Positions 1-9,227 of a DNA stretch of 13,010 nucleotides are shown here, piece by piece. How positions within the stretch are numbered: the first letter of the stretch is position 1; each line of letters opens with the position of its first letter. The translations under genes were made by a program, and so were the position numbers. This stretch comes from DATLYF01 sp035575095 (GTDB lineage Bacteria; Pseudomonadota; Gammaproteobacteria; Competibacterales; Competibacteraceae), in assembly GCA_035575095.1 (NCBI GenBank), contig DATLYF010000029.1:1-13010 (forward strand). Reading direction: 5' to 3'. Below the pieces are notes generated by a model that saw only the letters and a list, made by a program, of their open reading frames with translations, searched no databases and had not been told where the DNA came from.

Positions 1-716
1 CCGTCCTTGTTGGTGCGGATCATGTCCTCGAAGTCGAAGAAGCAGCGCGGGCACCTGGCGCTCTTGCGCGCCTCCAGCGCCTTCTGCGAGGCGCAAACGA
101 TGGCCAGGCCGGTGGGCAGCATGAAGCCCTTCTGTGAGCCGGTGACCGCCAGATCCACGCCCCACTCGTCCATGCGGAAGTCGATGCTGGCGATCGAGCT
201 CACCCCGTCCACGTAGAGCATAGCCGGGTGGTTGGCGGCATCCAGGGCCTTGCGCACGGCGGCCACGTCGCTGGTGACGCCGGTCGTGGTCTCGTTGTGG
301 CAGACCAGCACCGCCTTGATCCGGTGCGCCTTATCGGCTTCGAGCCGCCGGGCGTATTCCTCCACCGGGGTGCCCTCGCCCCATTCCACGTCGATCGCCT
401 CCACCTCCAGGCCATGGCGCTGGCAGAGATCGGCCCACAGGTGGGAGAACTGGCCTTTGCGCGTGGCCAGCACCTTGTCGCCGGGGGACAGAGTGTTGGT
501 GATGGCCGCCTCCCAGCCGCCGGTGCCGGAGGCGGGGAAGATGAACACCTGGCCGCTCTCGGTTTTGAAGATCTGCTTCAGGTCGCGGAACAGCGGCAGA
601 GTGAACTCCGGGAAATCCGGCGCGCGCTGGTCCTGCATGGCCACCGCCATGGCGCGGCGCACGCTCTCGGGAATGTTGGTGGGGCCGGGGATGAACAGAT
701 GGTTACGTCCGGGCAT
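1..716 (-). CDS. sgaA: Serine/alanine--glyoxylate aminotransferase, class V, N-terminal part
   Basis: This is a PLP-dependent class V aminotransferase that would move an amino group from serine or alanine to glyoxylate, as in glycolate salvage or the serine cycle. The first 238 codons are present and the 3' end runs off the window. The family is normally about 390-400 residues. Residues 1-15 read MPGRNHLFIPGPTNI, the usual start of the family. D170 (YVDGVSS) should contact the PLP ring nitrogen. K196 in TGSQKGFMLPTGL is the expected Schiff-base lysine. The end, RCFFDFEDMIRTNKDG, is typical of serine-glyoxylate transaminases. The ATG at 716 follows an AGAGGT ribosome site at 725-730, 8 nt away. 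Family membership is clear. The choice between serine and alanine as donor, and hence the symbol, is inferred from overall resemblance. Confidence 0.88.
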   Translation of the reverse strand, partial: MPGRNHLFIPGPTNIPESVRRAMAVAMQDQRAPDFPEFTLPLFRDLKQIFKTESGQVFIFPASGTGGWEAAITNTLSPGDKVLATRKGQFSHLWADLCQRHGLEVEAIDVEWGEGTPVEEYARRLEADKAHRIKAVLVCHNETTTGVTSDVAAVRKALDAANHPAMLYVDGVSSIASIDFRMDEWGVDLAVTGSQKGFMLPTGLAIVCASQKALEARKSARCPRCFFDFEDMIRTNKD

Positions 717-1043
717 GGCAAGACACCTCTAGTGGTCAGCACGTTGCAAACGAAGCGGGTACGGAAAGCCCTCTGGCGGCTGTGGATTTAAAAATATTTT
801 TCATCTCCCAACCGCAGAAATTCGTTATCCCAAACAAGCCCTTACAATGACTATTCGATGGCGATTGATAATGGACGAGAGAGACCTGGAGGGTTGCCCT
901 GGGAGCGACGCCGGATTATCCCGGCACGACACGTCTGGCGGTGGACGCCGCGTCGGATAGTTCAGCGCGGATTCATCTGGCGGCGCTCATGCTGATTTGG
1001 AAAAGCACTCCATCGCCGGGTTTTCGGCCCATCGGAGGTCGAT
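717..1043. other. Divergent intergenic spacer, 327 bp
   Basis: This gap separates the leftward aminotransferase from the rightward exported-protein gene and must hold both promoters. An AT-rich island lies at about 786-803 and contains a perfect 12-bp palindrome, AAAAATATTTTT (790-801). Two -10-like hexamers read rightward, TACAAT (843-848) and GATAAT (867-872), but neither has a convincing -35 box. A short GCCGG/CCGGC stem lies near 910-930. I see no credible gene or RNA here; short reading frames in it lack coding character and a ribosome site. Confidence 0.5.
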
Positions 1044-1568
1044 ATGCGCACTCTGTCCCGCCCCCGCCTCGCCATGCCCGCCGCGGCCCTGGCCGCGGCC
1101 CTCGCCCTGGGCGGCAGCCCGCGGGCGAGCGCCATCGACTATAGCGGCATCGTCAGCGCCGGTACCGGCTATTTGTCGTCCTTTTCCGATGTCGCCATCG
1201 GCTTCTACGGCTATGGCGGCGAGACTCTGGCCTTCACCATGGAGCCGTTCGGGTCCGCCGCAGTGCAGGGCTACTGCGGGCTGAGCAGCTTCATCACCGA
1301 TCAGGTGCTGTTCAGCCACTTCTCCTGGCAGCGGGTGTACTACACCCTGCCGGTGAGCGACCTCTATGTGTACCTGTGCATCGACAGCGGCTATGCGGCG
1401 GGTGAGGCTCTGCTCTACGTCGCCGCGCCTTGGGCCTTCTCCGCGGATGCCGCTGCCGGCACCGGCAAGCAGCTCGCACCCGCGGTCAAGGATACCTCCG
1501 CCAACCCGGTCTTGCAGGAGGCGCTGCGTGCCGCCCTGGAAGCCAAGCTGAAGGCGATCTCGCCCTGA
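1044..1568 (+). CDS. Exported hypothetical protein with signal peptide
   Basis: I do not recognise this 174-residue protein. The N-terminus has a basic start (MRTLSRPR) and a hydrophobic Ala/Leu stretch (about 10-23), ending in a signal peptidase I-like ASA at 28-30. The mature protein would begin IDYSG and be periplasmic or secreted. The mature part is rich in Gly, Tyr, Phe and Ser. It has only two cysteines (C78, C112), which could form a disulfide. An Ala/Lys-rich amphipathic helix closes the chain (about 154-172). The start is supported by GGAGGT at 1034-1039, close to the ATG. The lipoprotein gene follows after 53 bp on the same strand, so the two may be co-transcribed. No function can be assigned. 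Confidence 0.72.
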   Translation: MRTLSRPRLAMPAAALAAALALGGSPRASAIDYSGIVSAGTGYLSSFSDVAIGFYGYGGETLAFTMEPFGSAAVQGYCGLSSFITDQVLFSHFSWQRVYYTLPVSDLYVYLCIDSGYAAGEALLYVAAPWAFSADAAAGTGKQLAPAVKDTSANPVLQEALRAALEAKLKAISP

Positions 1569-1621
1569 GACCGAGCGGTACCGGGCAAGCGCGGTCTAAG
1601 GTATTAACGCGGGGATGTCTC

Positions 1622-2251
1622 ATGAAACGCAAAACACCAGGTTGGCGCAGACTGCTCTGCCTACTGGTCGGGACAGCGGGTCTGGCGGGTTGTGCTTATC
1701 CCTATTACGACTACGACGATTCGTACTATTACGGCGACGGCTACGCCGGGCGGCGCTACTACTACGATTACGGCTATCCGACGACGCGCTATTACTACTA
1801 CCGCGACGGCAAGCCCTATTATCGCTACGACCGCGACGACCGTTACCACTATTACCGCTACGACCGCGACGACGACTGGCGTTACCGGAACTGGCGGCGG
1901 GACTCGCGGGAAGAGCGCCGGTGGCGCGATGATGGGCGCCTGAGCCGGGAGTTGCGCGAACAACAGCAGCAGATGCAACGCCAGTTGCAGGACCGGCTGC
2001 GGCGGGAAGATCATGCACGCCGGGACGACGTGCGGTTGAGAGGGGAACTGCGCCGCCAGCAAGAGGACCAGCGCCGTGCCCTGCAGGAGCGCCTGAACAA
2101 CGAGCGGCGCGTGCGGGAATCCCAGTCGCAATATCAGCGGCTGGAGGAACGCGGTTTGCTCTACCGCAGCCGGGAGCAAGAGGCGCAGTTGCAGAACCGC
2201 CAGCAGCAACTGCAGCGGCAGTTGCAGTGCCGGCTCAACGATAGCTGCTGA
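1622..2251 (+). CDS. Tyr/Asp/Arg-rich lipoprotein with Gln/Arg coiled-coil tail
   Basis: The product is a 209-residue predicted lipoprotein of unknown function. Residues 1-24 form a lipoprotein signal ending in the lipobox LAGC, with C24 as the lipidated residue. The next residues are Ala-Tyr, not Asp, which favours outer-membrane sorting. Residues 26-105 are low-complexity and dominated by Tyr, Asp and Arg, with repeated RYDRDD units. Residues 106-205 are rich in Gln, Arg, Glu and Leu and look like a long helical coiled coil. Two cysteines lie near the end (C203, C209). The frame is open further upstream to 1430, but that part overlaps the previous gene; the ATG at 1622 is chosen because it starts the lipoprotein signal. 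The ribosome site is weak (GGGGAT, 1611-1616), so translation may depend on coupling. The stop lies 9 bp from the convergent tex stop. Confidence 0.75.
   Translation: MKRKTPGWRRLLCLLVGTAGLAGCAYPYYDYDDSYYYGDGYAGRRYYYDYGYPTTRYYYYRDGKPYYRYDRDDRYHYYRYDRDDDWRYRNWRRDSREERRWRDDGRLSRELREQQQQMQRQLQDRLRREDHARRDDVRLRGELRRQQEDQRRALQERLNNERRVRESQSQYQRLEERGLLYRSREQEAQLQNRQQQLQRQLQCRLNDSC
1823..1873 (+). repeat. In-frame direct repeat encoding RYDRDD
   Basis: The 18-base unit CGCTACGACCGCGACGAC occurs at 1823-1840 and exactly again at 1856-1873. The offset is 33 bases, or 11 codons. Both copies encode RYDRDD in the lipoprotein, with a Tyr/His-rich linker between them. Related, less exact Tyr/Asp/Arg codon runs extend upstream from about 1700. 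This looks like expansion by slippage or unequal exchange within the gene. Confidence 0.85.
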
Positions 2252-2260
2252 GCCGCGCCT

Positions 2261-4533
<2,273 letters not shown>

Positions 4534-4537
<4 letters not shown>

Positions 4538-5013
4538 CCGAGCTTACGCTCGCACACCACGATGCCGTCTTCATCGGCATACAGCCAGTGGCCGGGGATG
4601 AAGCTGACCCCGGCGAAGCGGACCGGCACGTCGCGCTCGCCGGCGCCGCGCTTGATCGTCTTCAGCGGATGGGTGCCGAGGGCTTTGACGCCCAGGTCGA
4701 TCTGGGCGATTTCGGCGCTATCGCGGATGCAGCCGTTGATCACTACCCCCTCCCAGCCGTTCTTCTCGGCCAGCTCGGCCAATTGGTCGCCGAGCATGGC
4801 GCAGCGCAGGGAGCCGCCGCCGTCGACCACCAGCACCCGGCCCTGGCCGGGCTCCTTGAGGATCTCGCGCACCAGGGAGTTGTCCTCGAAGGCTTTGAGG
4901 GTAGTGATGCGGCCGTGGAAGGCGCTGCGGCCACCGAAGTCGCCGAACACGGGCTCGGCGATCTGCAGATATTCGGCGTGCTGGTCGCATAGGTCGGCGG
5001 TCTTGAGGCTCAT
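4534..5013 (-). CDS. rraA: RraA family protein (RNase E regulator-like / HMG aldolase-like)
   Basis: This 159-residue protein is of normal length for the RraA family. Members either bind and inhibit RNase E (E. coli RraA) or act as metal-dependent aldolases on 4-hydroxy-4-methyl-2-oxoglutarate and oxaloacetate. Visible family features are TADLCDQH (5-12), FGGRSAFHGRI (26-36), the VVDGGGSLR loop (62-70), and GVVINGCIRDSAEI (89-102). R97-D98 with E101 fits the RD-x2-E aldolase motif, whereas E. coli RraA, as I recall it, has Arg-Gln there. The ATG at 5013 is chosen because AAAGGAG lies at 5019-5025; the open frame continues upstream but overlaps the zinc-protein gene. The gene overlaps tex by four bases, which favours joint expression. 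Confidence 0.93.
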
Positions 5014-5046
5014 GCTCGCTCCTTTAGGCTGTCTCGGGCTGGCGGC

Positions 5047-5075
5047 ACTGTAGCACGCCCGCCGCCGGCGCTTAA
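5047..5075 (-). promoter_or_regulatory. Candidate sigma70 promoter for rraA-tex
   Basis: Read leftward, TTAAGC (5070-5075) and TACAGT (5047-5052) are separated by 17 bases. They match 3/6 and 4/6 of the sigma70 consensus. A start near 5040 would leave a leader of about 27 nt containing the AAAGGAG ribosome site. It is a weak match and is offered only because it fits the short gap after the upstream gene. Confidence 0.3.
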
Positions 5076-5088
5076 GAATCTCGCCGGC
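5064..5088 (-). repeat. GC-rich hairpin at the end of the DksA-like gene
   Basis: GCCGGCG (5064-5070) and CGCCGGC (5082-5088) form a perfect 7-bp stem around an 11-nt loop, touching the stop codon of the DksA-like gene. No T-run follows on the leftward strand, so it is not a standard intrinsic terminator. It could stabilise the upstream mRNA end or attenuate readthrough into rraA. Confidence 0.4.
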
Positions 5089-5435
5089 TAACCGCGGCCG
5101 CGCTCGCGGCGTTCGGCACAGGCCACACATAGCCGAGTCGCCGGCAGGATGCGCAGCCGCGACAGTGGGATCTCGGCACCACAGACCTCGCACACGCCGT
5201 ACTCGCCGATGTCCATGGCATGCAGCGCCCGCTCGATCTCCCGCAGCTCGGCGCGTACCTCGCCCTCCAGGGCCTCGATCACCTGGTCGTTCTCCCGCGC
5301 CACCGCCTGCTCGGCGAAATCCTGGGGCAGGGGCTCGCCGCCGCGCTGCAGATGGGCCTGGATGCCACTCAGCCGCTCCCGCAGTTCTTGCCGCCGCGCC
5401 TCGAGCGTGTGCCGCAATTCTGCATAGTCCTGCAT
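5088..5435 (-). CDS. DksA/TraR-family C4 zinc-finger protein
   Basis: This is a 115-residue protein of the DksA/TraR type, which binds the RNA polymerase secondary channel and alters promoter response, often together with ppGpp. It is shorter than E. coli DksA (151 residues). Residues 1-75 are helical and charged, fitting the coiled coil. The loop PQDFAEQA (37-44) has D39 and E42-x-A44 where DksA has DxxDxA, a conservative Asp-to-Glu change. The C-terminus holds CEVC (82-85) and CVAC (103-106), a Cys4 zinc site with the usual 17-residue spacing. GAGGAAG (5440-5446) precedes the ATG at 5435. A candidate promoter lies upstream. Family assignment is firm, but whether it acts like DksA on ribosomal promoters is not known. 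Confidence 0.9.
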   Translation of the reverse strand: MQDYAELRHTLEARRQELRERLSGIQAHLQRGGEPLPQDFAEQAVARENDQVIEALEGEVRAELREIERALHAMDIGEYGVCEVCGAEIPLSRLRILPATRLCVACAERRERGRG

Positions 5436-5476
5436 AAGGCTTCCTCGCTATCCTCGCTGTTGCTACGCCGCCTCTC

Positions 5477-5504
5477 ACTATCCTCCATGCACGGCGCCGG
5501 TCAA
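5477..5504 (-). promoter_or_regulatory. Candidate sigma70 promoter for the DksA-like gene
   Basis: Read leftward, TTGACC (5499-5504, 5/6 match) and GATAGT (5477-5482, 4/6 match) are 16 bases apart in the 80-bp gap after the MotB-like gene. Transcription would start near 5470, about 35 bases before the ATG at 5435. This suggests that the DksA-like gene and those after it can be transcribed independently of the motor genes. Confidence 0.45.
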
Positions 5505-5515
5505 GAGCAGGCGCG

Positions 5516-6832
5516 TCAGCGGCTGGTGATCTTCAGCTCGATGCGGCGGTTGCGGCGGTAGGCGTCGGGATTGTCGGCCGGGTCCACCGGGTGGTACTCG
5601 CCCATGGCCACCGCCGCCAGCCGCTCCGCCGGAATGCCCTGGCCGATCAGATAGTCCACCACCGCCTGGGCGCGGGCGTGGGACAGCTCCCAGTTGGAGG
5701 CGAAGCGTCCGCCACGCACCGGCACCCGATCGGTATGCCCCAGCACCTGGATGATCACCGGCAGATCCTGGGGCAGACGCTCGGCGAGCTGGCGGTATAC
5801 CGCCACGAACTTATCCAGGTCGGCCTGACCGGCCGGCGACAGCGCCGCCTCGCCGGAGGGAAACAGCACCTCGGACTGGAACACGAAGCGGTCGCCCTCC
5901 ACCTTGATGTTGGGGTTGCCGGCGAATACCTGGCGCAACCGCCCGAAGAAGTCACTGGCGTATTGCTCCAGCTCCTCCACCCGCTCCAGCAGGCGGCGCT
6001 TGAGCAGGGCGTCGAGCTGCTCGATGCGGCTCTGCTGCTCCTCCAGCAGACGCTGCTGCAGCTCCCGCTCGGCGCCGGTCTTGGTCAGCTCGGCATCCTT
6101 GCCCAGCAGGGCCCGATTGAGCCGCTCCAGTTCCGCGGCCAGGCGCTCGGCGCGGGCGCTGAGCAAGGCGGCCTGGGCTTCCAGCTCGGAGATGCGCTCG
6201 TCGCCGCTCATCTTGGCGCTGCGCAGAGTGTCGTAGGCGCTGTCCAGGCGCTGCCGCTCGGCCTCGACGGCGCCGAGCTCGGCGCGCAACCGAACCGCCT
6301 CAGCCTGACTGCCCTCCAGCTCGCCGCGCAGCCGCTCGCCCTCGGCACGGCTGGCCTCGAGCTGGGTCTGCAGCGTGTCGCGCTCGGCGCGGCTGGCACC
6401 GAGCTCCTCGCGCAATCTGCTGAGTTCGCGCTCACGTTCGCCCAAGCGGGCACCCAGCTCGCGCGCACGGCCGCCGGCCTCATCCAGAGACACCCGCAGT
6501 CGCTCGCGCTCGGCGGCGGCGGCAGCCAGCTCAGCGCGCACCTGTTCCAGCAGCCGCTGGCGGTCGCCGAGCTCCCCCTCCAGTCCGGCCACGCGGGTCT
6601 TGAGCTGCTCCGCCTCGGTCTGGGCATCGCCAGCCAGGATTTCGAGATGCTCGATGATGCGCTGCAACTGGCCGATGGCGGTATCCTTGCCGGTCATCTC
6701 CCGGCCCAGCAGCACCTCGCCGATGACGAACACGGTGATGAGGAAGATCAGCACCACCACCAGCCCGCCCAGGGCGTCGGTGAAGGCCGGCCAGATGTTG
6801 AAGGTGCCCGGGTTGTCAACTCTCCGGCGCAT
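5516..6832 (-). CDS. MotB/OmpA-like stator protein with long coiled coil
   Basis: The product is a 438-residue inner-membrane-anchored protein with the layout of a motor stator B subunit. Residues 11-19 (FNIWPAFTD) lead into a single membrane helix at about 20-42. D19, just before the helix, is the likely equivalent of the proton-carrying Asp of MotB/ExbD. Residues 48-290 are a very long Arg/Glu/Leu coiled coil, far longer than in MotB. An OmpA-type peptidoglycan-binding domain covers about 310-438, with GHTDRVPV (365-372), SHARAQAVVDYL (384-395) and NRRIEL (428-433). The ATG at 6832 overlaps the end of the MotA-like gene by 17 bases, so the two are surely co-translated. It is not a flagellar MotB in the ordinary sense: no flagellar genes are nearby. 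Confidence 0.88.
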   Translation of the reverse strand: MRRRVDNPGTFNIWPAFTDALGGLVVVLIFLITVFVIGEVLLGREMTGKDTAIGQLQRIIEHLEILAGDAQTEAEQLKTRVAGLEGELGDRQRLLEQVRAELAAAAAERERLRVSLDEAGGRARELGARLGERERELSRLREELGASRAERDTLQTQLEASRAEGERLRGELEGSQAEAVRLRAELGAVEAERQRLDSAYDTLRSAKMSGDERISELEAQAALLSARAERLAAELERLNRALLGKDAELTKTGAERELQQRLLEEQQSRIEQLDALLKRRLLERVEELEQYASDFFGRLRQVFAGNPNIKVEGDRFVFQSEVLFPSGEAALSPAGQADLDKFVAVYRQLAERLPQDLPVIIQVLGHTDRVPVRGGRFASNWELSHARAQAVVDYLIGQGIPAERLAAVAMGEYHPVDPADNPDAYRRNRRIELKITSR

Positions 6833-7901
6833 GGTAGGCCTTGTCCGGCAGGTTGACGGGGCCGCGCAGGTCGCGCTCGGCCAGCACCTGGGTCAGCACG
6901 CGCAGCTCATGGCGCAGGCCAGCGGTGCGCTCCCGCTCCAGCCCCTCCAGGGTCTGGCGTAGGGATTCCAGACGCTCGTTGAGACCGGCCAACTGCTCAT
7001 TGAGGCGGGCGACGGCGGCGGTGGCGTCGCGCTTGCCCAGGGCCTCGACGATGTCGCTCAACTGTTCCAGGCGTTCGGCGTTGGCCGCCAGCAGTCCTGC
7101 CAGGTAACGGGGCGAGACCGCAGCCGTCTGGGGCACTGGCCGGCCGCCCAGCTGCCACAGCGGTAGCAGCTCGCTCACCACCAGCGACTCCAGCCGGGCA
7201 TGGACCAGGTTCTGCGCATGGAACAGCTGCAGCTCCAGGAAAGCCAGGCTCAAAGACGTGGCGAGACCGAACAACGAGGTGGCAAAAGCCAGACCCATGC
7301 CGCCCAGCGGCACCATCAGCCGCTCCTTAAGCCCTGCCAGCAGGTCGCCGGCGCTGTCCGCAGCGGAGAGGCCACCGATCACCTCGCGCACGCCCTGGGT
7401 GGTGACCACCAGACCGTAGAAGGTACCGATCAGACCCAGCAGCACCAGGGCGCCGGTCAGATAGCGCACCAGGGCGCGCCGGTCCTCGCCGCGCACGGAC
7501 AGGGAATCGAGCAGATACGGCAGGGTGGCGGCGGCCTCCTCCTGCTGCACCACGCGGCGCACGGTGTGCAAGAACTCGGCGATGCCGCGCCGGCCCTGCA
7601 CCAGCTCGGCAGGAGTCGGCAGCCCCTGGGACTGGCGGCGGGCGTTATGCACCCGCTCGAAGGCGGCGGTGATGGCGTTGGCGTCGGCACAGGCCGCCCA
7701 CAGCGCGACCAGGGTGTAGCCCACGCCGAACAGGAAGATGCCGAGGATGGTGCCGTTGAGGCCGGCATTGGCCCAGAAGCCGGACTGCAGGAAACGGTGG
7801 AAGAGCCCGGCCAGCAACGCCAGCACCAGCAGGAAGATCAGTGAACGCCAGAGATAGCGGCCGGCTCCCTGGTGCCGGCTGGCATAGTACGCGGTCGGCA
7901 T
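6816..7901 (-). CDS. MotA/TolQ/ExbB-like proton channel protein
   Basis: This 361-residue membrane protein is the partner of the MotB/OmpA-like protein. Likely membrane helices lie at about 20-38, 48-70, 147-169 and 200-222. The motif LGLIGTFYGLVVT (154-166), and MVPLGGMGLAFATSLFGLATS (196-216), match the two pore helices of the MotA/ExbB/TolQ superfamily. A cytoplasmic helical region lies between the second and third helices. Residues 270-345 form a C-terminal amphipathic coiled-coil tail, unlike TolQ and ExbB but reminiscent of ZorA. The pair would form an ion-driven, probably 5:2, rotary complex spanning to the cell wall. The ATG at 7901 has only a distant AGGA ahead of it, so this start is less certain. 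No clear promoter was found in the 114-bp divergent gap to the thioesterase gene. Confidence 0.87.
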   Translation of the reverse strand: MPTAYYASRHQGAGRYLWRSLIFLLVLALLAGLFHRFLQSGFWANAGLNGTILGIFLFGVGYTLVALWAACADANAITAAFERVHNARRQSQGLPTPAELVQGRRGIAEFLHTVRRVVQQEEAAATLPYLLDSLSVRGEDRRALVRYLTGALVLLGLIGTFYGLVVTTQGVREVIGGLSAADSAGDLLAGLKERLMVPLGGMGLAFATSLFGLATSLSLAFLELQLFHAQNLVHARLESLVVSELLPLWQLGGRPVPQTAAVSPRYLAGLLAANAERLEQLSDIVEALGKRDATAAVARLNEQLAGLNERLESLRQTLEGLERERTAGLRHELRVLTQVLAERDLRGPVNLPDKAYHAPES

Positions 7902-8015
7902 GGCCCGGGTCGTCCTGTGCGGTTGACTCGGGCCACTCTACAACAGCCGGGGACTGGAGGGCGATACCCTTTCTCCCTTACCATCGCCCTAGGACCACCA
8001 GCCGCTTACCGCCCG

Positions 8016-8462
8016 ATGCCCATCGCCGCCGACCTGGACTCGTTCCTCGCCCGCAACATCCCGCTCACCCAGGCCATGGGCATCCGCCTACTGCATCATG
8101 ATGCCCGCGGACTGGCGCTGGCGGCACCGCTTGCGCCCAACGTCAACGACAAGGGCACGGCCTTCGCCGGCGCCCTGGCCACCCTGGTTACTCTGGCCGG
8201 CTGGGCACTGACTCAGCTCACTCTGGAGGCGCACGGCGAGACCGCTCAGGTGGTGGTAGCCGACAGCCAGTTGCACTACCTGCGCCCGGTACGCGGCGAG
8301 ATCGTCGCCGCATGCGCCCTGCCCCCGGCCGAGGCGGTGGTGGACTTTCTGCAGACCTACCGCCGCCGCGGCCGGGCGCGCTGGCTGCTGCACGCCGAGA
8401 TCCTCGAGCAGGGCCATCCGGCGCTGCGTTACAGCGGTCATTACGTGGCCTATCGCGGCTGA
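8016..8462 (+). CDS. YiiD-type hot-dog thioesterase domain protein
   Basis: A 148-residue single-domain protein resembling the C-terminal thioesterase domain of E. coli YiiD (FabY). It is probably an acyl-thioester hydrolase or acyl-ACP/CoA-binding protein; the substrate is unknown. The conserved stretch NVNDKGTAFAGALATLV (42-58) includes the family's Asn, Lys-Gly-Thr and Phe-x-Gly at the hot-dog helix. SQLHYLRPVRGEIVA (84-98) is the typical strand following it. The N-terminal acetyltransferase domain of YiiD is absent. The ATG at 8016 has no good ribosome site. The frame is open upstream to 7872, but that part overlaps the divergent gene's start and does not look like protein, so translation may be leaderless or weak. 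Confidence 0.8.
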   Translation: MPIAADLDSFLARNIPLTQAMGIRLLHHDARGLALAAPLAPNVNDKGTAFAGALATLVTLAGWALTQLTLEAHGETAQVVVADSQLHYLRPVRGEIVAACALPPAEAVVDFLQTYRRRGRARWLLHAEILEQGHPALRYSGHYVAYRG

Positions 8463-8513
8463 GGGAGTGGCGATCGGCGGTTGACGGCCCGGGATGACCG
8501 GTGCCTGGCGCGG

Positions 8514-8542
8514 TTGGCCGGGACCGGGAACGCACCTATACT
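8514..8542 (+). promoter_or_regulatory. Candidate sigma70 promoter for the minor pilin gene
   Basis: TTGGCC (8514-8519) and TATACT (8537-8542) are separated by 17 bases in the 153-bp gap before the pilin gene. They match 3/6 and 5/6 of the sigma70 consensus. Transcription would begin near 8549, leaving a leader of about 67 nt. I looked for a sigma54 element, common for major pilin genes, and did not find a good one. Confidence 0.45.
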
Positions 8543-8615
8543 TGCGGGGTCCACAGAAAACGACAGGCCGGGCGTGCCTGCCGCCGGCGATCGGACCAAA
8601 GACGAGAACAACGCC

Positions 8616-9227
8616 ATGCCCAAGTGCCGCAACACCACGCAGGGTGGTTTCACCCTGATCGAGCTGATGATCGTCATCGTCATTTCCGCCATCATCCTGG
8701 CGTGGGGGGTGCCGAGCTTCGAGACGTTCATCAAGAACAACAGGGTCACCGCCGAGACCAACCGTTTCCTCGCCGACATCCAGCTGGCGCGCAGTGAAGC
8801 GATCAAGCGCGGCGTACCGGTCAATATCTGCCGCGTCAAGGCCGAGTCCTTCAACCCGAACTCGCCTGCCTGCCACACCGGCACCTCCGAGCGGCAGTAC
8901 GAACTGGGCTGGGTGGCCTACACTTCGACCGCGCGCGATACCAGCATCACCAGCAGCAATACCCAGCTCGCCATCGGCAGCGCGGTCGCCTCCGGCATCA
9001 CCATCCGCAGCGACGGGGCCGGCAACGGCTGGCTGAGCTTCCAAAGCAACGGCATGCTCAACGAAGGGGCGGGCGTTTCCGCTCGTTACCGGATCTGCGC
9101 CAAGGCCAGCTCTAGTGACAGCGTCGGCGCGAACACCGAGCAGGTACCGGGTCGCGAAATCACCATCAGCCCCACCGGCCGTCCCTCGATCAGCAAGTTG
9201 CCGGCCGGTACCGCCTGCAGTTTCTGA
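8616..9227 (+). CDS. FimT/GspH-type minor (pseudo)pilin
   Basis: A 203-residue type IV pilin-like protein, probably a minor pilin that primes pilus assembly or DNA uptake. The leader is short and basic (MPKCRNTTQGG). Prepilin peptidase should cut between G11 and F12 in GGFTLIELMIV, leaving N-methyl-Phe and the conserved Glu at +5 (E16). The hydrophobic helix covers about 12-34. ETNRFLADIQLARSEAIKRG (47-66) is the helix typical of the GspH/FimT family. The globular part has four cysteines (C72, C86, C161, C201), suggesting two disulfides. The ATG at 8616 is chosen from the leader; only a weak AGACGAG-like ribosome site precedes it. No other pilin genes follow: the convergent dcd stop codon begins at the next base. 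So it is a solitary copy, not a fimU-pilVWX operon. Confidence 0.9.
   Translation: MPKCRNTTQGGFTLIELMIVIVISAIILAWGVPSFETFIKNNRVTAETNRFLADIQLARSEAIKRGVPVNICRVKAESFNPNSPACHTGTSERQYELGWVAYTSTARDTSITSSNTQLAIGSAVASGITIRSDGAGNGWLSFQSNGMLNEGAGVSARYRICAKASSSDSVGANTEQVPGREITISPTGRPSISKLPAGTACSF

Noticed and set aside
1430..1621. Upstream extension of the lipoprotein frame
   Set aside because: It overlaps the exported-protein gene in another frame. The signal peptide with lipobox begins at the ATG at 1622.
5014..5478. Upstream extension of the RraA frame
   Set aside because: It overlaps the DksA-like gene in another frame. A strong AAAGGAG site sits just before the ATG at 5013, and the family starts there.
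5591..6856. 421-codon rightward frame opposite the MotB-like gene
   Set aside because: It is Leu/Gly/Gln-rich because it mirrors the coiled-coil codons of the real leftward gene. No domain is visible.
5516..7901. MotA/MotB-like pair as a Zorya anti-phage system
   Set aside because: ZorAB-like architecture is present, but the neighbours are a thioesterase gene and a DksA-like gene. No ZorC, ZorD or ZorE effector is in the window, so a defence call is not supported.
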